64,000 nt of DNA, taken from contig NZ_BAYE01000006.1 in the NCBI RefSeq assembly GCF_000685095.1, positions 248,001 to 312,000 of the forward strand. The letters are read 5' to 3'. The notes beneath the pieces are model-generated. The model was not told where the DNA came from. It searched no databases and saw nothing but the letters and a program-made list of their open reading frames with translations. Both the position numbers and the translations under genes were made by a program. Source of the stretch: Paraburkholderia caledonica NBRC 102488 (lineage in GTDB: Bacteria; Pseudomonadota; Gammaproteobacteria; Burkholderiales; Burkholderiaceae). Positions 60,310-64,000 of this stretch are shown here, piece after piece (the first letter of the stretch is position 1; the number at the start of each line of letters is the position of its first letter).

Positions 60310-62460
60310 ATGACTCTCACGCAGACGCTTGCCTCTTCTATCACCGAACTGAACCAGCAGGCGATGGCGCTTTATTCCGCGGATCAATTCGCTGCGGCAT
60401 TATCGACCGTCATGCCGGTGATCGAGCGGGACGAAAGCGCGCTGGACGACGCTACGATTCACGCAATGGCCGACGCGCTCAACCTTGCGGGCGCTTCTTC
60501 GTGCCGTCTCGGCGAGCCGGACGATGCCGAGCGTTATTGGCGCCGGTGTTTGCGCATGATGCCGGGCTACGTCGAGGTATATGAAAGCCTCGGCGCGCTG
60601 CTGAAAGCGCGTGGACGTCTGTCCGCGGCAAAGGCAATCTACCGGCAACTGATCGTTCTGCAGCCCGGCCATGCGGATGCCCACAATCAGCTAGGCGCAG
60701 TGCTTTATGCACAGGGCTACCACGAAGATGCGGAAGCGTCGTACCGCAGGGCGCTCGTGCTACGCCCGGATCACGCAGAAGCGCATTACAACCACGGCGT
60801 CGTGCTGCACGCACTGCAACGCGTGGATGAGGCCGAAGCCGCTTATCGCGAGACGCTCGTCCGATTGCCGGCGCATGCGGAAGCACACAACAACCTGGGC
60901 AACGTATTGATGGACCTTGGCCGCGTCGCGCAAGCGGACGCTGCTTATCGCGAGGCGCTCACGATCAGACCGCAGTATCCAGAGGCATTGAATAACCTTG
61001 CCGGCGCGCTCAAGGCAGCGCAGCGCCTGACCGAGGCGGAACTTGCGTGCCGGCTTGCGTTGACCATGCGGCCCGATTACGCGGAAGCCCACGTGAATCT
61101 CGGGGCCACGTTGACCGATCTGCAGCGGCTGCCCGAGGCGGAGGCGGCCTACCGCAAGGCAATTGCGCTTCGTGCCGATTACGCCGAGGCGTACTACAAC
61201 CTCGGCATTACACTCTTCAAGCTCGAACGTTTGACCGAGGCCGCAGAGGCATACCGGGAAGCGGTTCGTCTGCGGCCCGGCATCGCGCCCGCGCACAACA
61301 ATCTCGGCTGCGTTCTGCGCCTGCTCGATCGCTTGCCTGAAGCTGTTGAGTGCTTCGAGCAGGCTCTGTGCGTTCATCCCGATCTCGCGGAAGCGCATTA
61401 CAACCTCGGCGCTACGCTCGCACAGCTGAAGCGCTTGCCCGAATCTGAAAGTGCGTACCGTCGCGCGCTTGAATTGCGTGCCGATTACGGCGACGCTTGC
61501 TTCGGTCTAGCCACGTTGCTGCTCGGCATGGGGCGTTTCGACGAAGGGTGGCGGCTATACGAATGCCGTTATCGACTAGCCGGTTTCGTGCATCGGCACA
61601 CGGCTCAGAGACTAAATTGCCCGCAATGGCAGGGCGACGCGCTGTCGGGGCGTTCGCTGCTCGTCTGGCAGGAAGACGGTCTCGGCGATATGCTGCAATT
61701 CAGCCGTTATTTCGCCTTGCTCAAGGCGCAGGGCGCAGCGCATATCGCGTTCGCCTGCGCGCCCGCGCTGCATAGGCTGATGGCTTGCGTAGACGGCGTT
61801 GATGCCGTACTCGACCACGACACGGCCGTCGCGCGCGCCTCCGCTTACGACTGCTGGACGAGTCTGCTGAGTGCGCCGCTGCATCTGCGCACGGCTGTCG
61901 ACACCATCCCGCGACCGGTCCGGCTTGCGGTGGAACCGTCGCTCGTCGAACGGTGGCGGACCGTGCTCGACGCACTGCCGCCGGGTCGCAGGATCGGCCT
62001 CGTATGGAAGGGAAACGCGAAGCATCATAACGACGCGAACCGCTCGATTCCGTCGCTCGCGACGCTTGCGCCGCTGTGGAGCGTAGACGGCGTGAGTTTC
62101 GTGAGTCTGCAAAAGGGGCAGGGCGAGGACGAAGCACGAAATCTGCGTGCCAGTCAGCCGTTGCTTCACCTCGGCTCGATGGTGACCGATCTGGCCGACA
62201 GCGCTGCGATCGTCGAGCAACTCGATCTAGTGATTTGCGTGGATACGTCGATCGCGCATCTCGCTGCGTCGCTGGGCAAACCTTGCTGGGTGATCCTGCC
62301 GGAAAAAGATGTCGACTGGCGCTGGATGCACGAGCGTAGCGATTCGCCGTGGTATCCGCACACGCTGCGGTTATTTCGCCGCGAGCGAGGAGAGGAGTGG
62401 GCCGTGGTCGTCGAAAGAGTGAGGCAGGCGTGCGTGGCGCGATTCGGCGTGCGCAATTAA
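60310..62460 (+). CDS. Tetratricopeptide-repeat protein fused to a glycosyltransferase-like domain
   Basis: A 716-residue protein. About ten consecutive 34-residue TPR units (about 60-420) show the pattern A-x-x-x-L-G...A...Y-R-x-A-L-x-L-x-P (for example AHNQLGAVLYAQGYHEDAEA). Residues about 450-710 resemble the C-terminal half of family 9/41-like glycosyltransferases (WQEDGLGDMLQFSRYFALLK, RRIGLVWKGNAKHHND, VICVDTSIAHLAASLGKPCWV). Such fusions may glycosylate flagellin or other proteins, but that is inference. ATG 60310 fits the TPR start; ATG 60244 in frame is an alternative. Confidence 0.85.
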   Translation: MTLTQTLASSITELNQQAMALYSADQFAAALSTVMPVIERDESALDDATIHAMADALNLAGASSCRLGEPDDAERYWRRCLRMMPGYVEVYESLGALLKARGRLSAAKAIYRQLIVLQPGHADAHNQLGAVLYAQGYHEDAEASYRRALVLRPDHAEAHYNHGVVLHALQRVDEAEAAYRETLVRLPAHAEAHNNLGNVLMDLGRVAQADAAYREALTIRPQYPEALNNLAGALKAAQRLTEAELACRLALTMRPDYAEAHVNLGATLTDLQRLPEAEAAYRKAIALRADYAEAYYNLGITLFKLERLTEAAEAYREAVRLRPGIAPAHNNLGCVLRLLDRLPEAVECFEQALCVHPDLAEAHYNLGATLAQLKRLPESESAYRRALELRADYGDACFGLATLLLGMGRFDEGWRLYECRYRLAGFVHRHTAQRLNCPQWQGDALSGRSLLVWQEDGLGDMLQFSRYFALLKAQGAAHIAFACAPALHRLMACVDGVDAVLDHDTAVARASAYDCWTSLLSAPLHLRTAVDTIPRPVRLAVEPSLVERWRTVLDALPPGRRIGLVWKGNAKHHNDANRSIPSLATLAPLWSVDGVSFVSLQKGQGEDEARNLRASQPLLHLGSMVTDLADSAAIVEQLDLVICVDTSIAHLAASLGKPCWVILPEKDVDWRWMHERSDSPWYPHTLRLFRRERGEEWAVVVERVRQACVARFGVRN

Positions 62461-62515
62461 CAAGGAGCGGCGCAAGCGCGCCTCGACTCGCTGGCACTAC
62501 GGCTCTGAGCCGCGA

Positions 62516-62932
62516 CTACTTCGCCCGCTTCGGCTTTGCCTTTTTGCTGGACGTGTTCAACGCGATTGCGGCTCGAATGAGCCACTTGAACGCATCTGCG
62601 TCGAGTTCTTCACCCTCATGAATGTCGATTGCGCGCCGCACGTTTCCGTCGAGACTCGAGTTGAACAGCTTCGCCGGGTCTTCCAACGATGCCCCCTTCG
62701 CGAAGGTCAGTTTCACGACCGACTTGTAAGACTCGCCCGTGCAGATGATTCCATCATGCGACCACACAGGCGTGCCCATCCACTTCCATTCTTCCACCAC
62801 ATCCGGATCAGCCTCTTTGATGAGCTTGCGCATCGCGCTCAAGGTCGTCCCGCGCCAGTCTGCGAGGTCCGCGATTCTTTTGTCGATCAGTTCGGAGGCC
62901 GACTGGGTTTCTGTGGAAGCGGAGCGGTTCAT
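62516..62932 (-). CDS. DUF1801 domain protein
   Basis: A 138-residue protein with the DUF1801 (YdhG-like) core: WRGTTLSAMRKLIKEADPDV, EEWKWMGTPVWSHDGIICTG and KLFNSSLDGNVRRAIDIHEG. The C-terminus is Lys-rich (SSKKAKPKRAK). The structural family is known, the function is not. GGAGAA precedes ATG 62932. It follows the SRPBCC gene by 23 bp and is last in the ArsR-controlled group, a combination often seen together. Confidence 0.88.
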   Translation of the reverse strand: MNRSASTETQSASELIDKRIADLADWRGTTLSAMRKLIKEADPDVVEEWKWMGTPVWSHDGIICTGESYKSVVKLTFAKGASLEDPAKLFNSSLDGNVRRAIDIHEGEELDADAFKWLIRAAIALNTSSKKAKPKRAK

Positions 62933-62955
62933 ATCGTTCTCCTCGGCTTTCCGGT

Positions 62956-63483
62956 TCAAAGGCCGAACTGCTTTGCGTATTCGGTATTCAGGCGCGGCCA
63001 CTCGAATTTCATTGCTTCGCCGGCGACGATACGTCCAATCGGATCGTCGGCAAGCAAATGGTCGAGCACGTCGAGGCAGATGTGCCAGCCAGCCGCACCC
63101 ATCGATATGAAGTTGCGATCGATGTTGTGCCATAGCGTGAGACGCGTGCCGTCGCCGAGCGCTTCGAGTTGCCAGCGAAGATCGTTCTCGCCCCAGCGAT
63201 ACTCGAGCAGGTTGGGCGCGTCGGCGCGCGTCACCTGGGTCTCGGACACTTGCGGTGTGGGCGTGCCTACCGTGGAGAGCTTCACTGGACCGACCGAGGC
63301 GAGGCTGTGGTCCGCGTCGAACGGCGCCCATTCGCGCAAGCTGGCAGGATCCGTCAGCGCTTGCCACACTTTCTCCGGCGAATGGCGCAACTCACGCACG
63401 AGGACGAGTGTCCATCTGTCTCCGTCTTTCTGAACTTTGGCTCCGGCAGCAGGACCGGGCCTGTAAGACTCGCGATTGCTCAT
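62956..63483 (-). CDS. SRPBCC (AHSA1-like) protein
   Basis: A 175-residue START-fold protein of the Aha1-homology/SRPBCC group. The N-terminal VRELRHSPEKVWQALTDPA is the family signature, followed by EYRWGENDLRWQLEALGDG and GWHICLDVLDHLLA. These bind hydrophobic ligands; most are uncharacterised. Its start overlaps the ArsR stop (ATGA at 63480-63483), so the two are translated together. AAGGAGAAG lies upstream inside arsR. Confidence 0.88.
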   Translation of the reverse strand: MSNRESYRPGPAAGAKVQKDGDRWTLVLVRELRHSPEKVWQALTDPASLREWAPFDADHSLASVGPVKLSTVGTPTPQVSETQVTRADAPNLLEYRWGENDLRWQLEALGDGTRLTLWHNIDRNFISMGAAGWHICLDVLDHLLADDPIGRIVAGEAMKFEWPRLNTEYAKQFGL

Positions 63484-63815
63484 CGTTTCTTCTCCTTGCG
63501 GGGCGGTGCGGGATGGGTCTGATCGAGATGACGCTCGAGCGCGTCGAGATGAACCGACCAGAAACGGCGAAACGGAGCGAGCCAGGCGTCGATTTCCATG
63601 AGCGGCTCGGGCTTGATCCGATACACACGCCGCTGCGCCTCGACACGCGACTCAACGAAGCCGGCGTCCCGAAGCACTCGCAGATGCTTTGAAACAGAGG
63701 GCTGCGAGAGCTTGAGCTGTTCCTCGATATCGCCCACGGATTGCTCCGAAGAGGCAAGCAGACTGAGGATAGCGCGGCGGCTCGGCTCGGCGATGACAGC
63801 AAATGTTGAGTCCAT
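63480..63815 (-). CDS. ArsR-family metalloregulator-like repressor
   Basis: A 111-residue winged-helix repressor. AIAEPSRRAILSLLA-type start (AVIAEPSRRAILSLLASSE), then LSQPSVSKHLRVLRDAGFVES (recognition helix) and RRVYRIKPEPLMEID (wing). No CxCxxC metal site is present, so it belongs to the non-metal group that controls SRPBCC genes (SdpR-like). M at 63815 is chosen because the perfect dyad at 63821 must be upstream of the gene; an in-frame ATG at 63863 would run through it. Confidence 0.9.
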   Translation of the reverse strand: MDSTFAVIAEPSRRAILSLLASSEQSVGDIEEQLKLSQPSVSKHLRVLRDAGFVESRVEAQRRVYRIKPEPLMEIDAWLAPFRRFWSVHLDALERHLDQTHPAPPRKEKKR

Positions 63816-63820
63816 GGTGC

Positions 63821-63844
63821 TTATATACCTCGCGGAGTATATAA
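63821..63844. promoter_or_regulatory. ArsR-type operator
   Basis: TTATATAC (63821-63828) and GTATATAA (63837-63844) are perfect 8-bp arms around an 8-bp centre, 6 bp upstream of the arsR start. The TATA-rich arms also supply the -10 region, so binding would block transcription. Confidence 0.8.
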
Positions 63845-63914
63845 ATGTCAAGCCGCGAGGCATGACGAAACGCGGTCGCCTTACGGTGATGATTGCGGCC
63901 TTGCTTGCGGCTTT

Positions 63915-64000
63915 TTAGTACCCGCCCCGCACGCTGACGTGCGATCCCGCAGCGTTCTTATACGATGCCGCCAGATCTGCTGCCGCGCGGCTCAGCAAAC
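63915..64000 (-). CDS. 3' end of a minus-strand gene cut by the window edge
   Basis: The last 27 codons of a gene entering from the right, ending ...AAGSHVSVRGGY and TAA at 63917-63915. The codons are G/C-rich at third positions (CTG, AGC, GCG, GTC), which supports real coding. Too short to assign a family. Confidence 0.5.
   Translation of the reverse strand, partial: LLSRAAADLAASYKNAAGSHVSVRGGY

Overview
The window is high-GC, densely coded bacterial chromosome. Codon usage and the gene repertoire (catabolic quinate/shikimate genes, a hydroxyproline pathway, frc-type and GH42-linked sugar ABC importers, many LysR/TetR/AraC/LacI/ROK regulators) fit a Burkholderia/Paraburkholderia-type betaproteobacterium. 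I see no tRNA, rRNA, CRISPR array, insertion sequence or phage gene. It looks like an accessory-metabolism region, probably of a soil or plant-associated organism. Genus placement is inference, since no phylogenetic marker is present.

Layout. 1-4000: a cut-off YeeE/YedE membrane protein, an XRE/MmyB regulator divergent from a SnoaL-like gene with two matching 17-bp operators between them, then fucU, a DoxX protein and small unknowns. 4000-9000: a DHA2 drug-efflux-type MFS, an MHS-type MFS symporter and an orphan response regulator with a degenerate receiver. 8137-14249: a trans-4-hydroxyproline catabolic locus (deaminase, 2-epimerase, three-part D-hydroxyproline dehydrogenase, PAS-AraC regulator), with a 17-bp element placed in the same orientation at both divergent promoters. 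15671-21511: catabolic quinate/shikimate genes (quiC fusion, aroQ, aroE, MFS, TetR) leading to protocatechuate. 21735-25317: a FAD amine oxidase-like gene and a second DapA-family enzyme, separated from a LysR gene by a 9-bp tandem repeat. 25510-28596: a very large class A PBP. 28618-32824: a frcBCA-type sugar importer with a ROK regulator. 33240-40865: a LacI-controlled beta-galactosidase/ABC importer operon.

The most unusual part is 40987-47442. A protein joining a cyclic-nucleotide-binding domain, a winged-helix-like segment and a FliG-C-like domain is followed by a PomA/MotA-like and a MotB-like stator gene. A well-spaced sigma-28 (FliA)-like promoter precedes the group. Convergent to it, 3 bp away, lies a cNMP-fold/thioredoxin-reductase-like protein that lacks the redox cysteines. 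Next comes a chemoreceptor with its own sigma-28-like promoter. No flagellar structural genes are nearby. I read it as a candidate nucleotide-responsive motor or motor-accessory module; this is inference from sequence patterns.

47484-64000 holds a periplasmic lactonase-like propeller, GST, a TPP-dependent PoxB-like enzyme, an SDR, a DsbA-like protein, a secreted beta-propeller, a PepSY/TonB-receptor/DUF2946 metal-uptake group, a TPR-glycosyltransferase fusion and an ArsR/SRPBCC/DUF1801 group with a clear ArsR-type operator. The far end cuts into another minus-strand gene.
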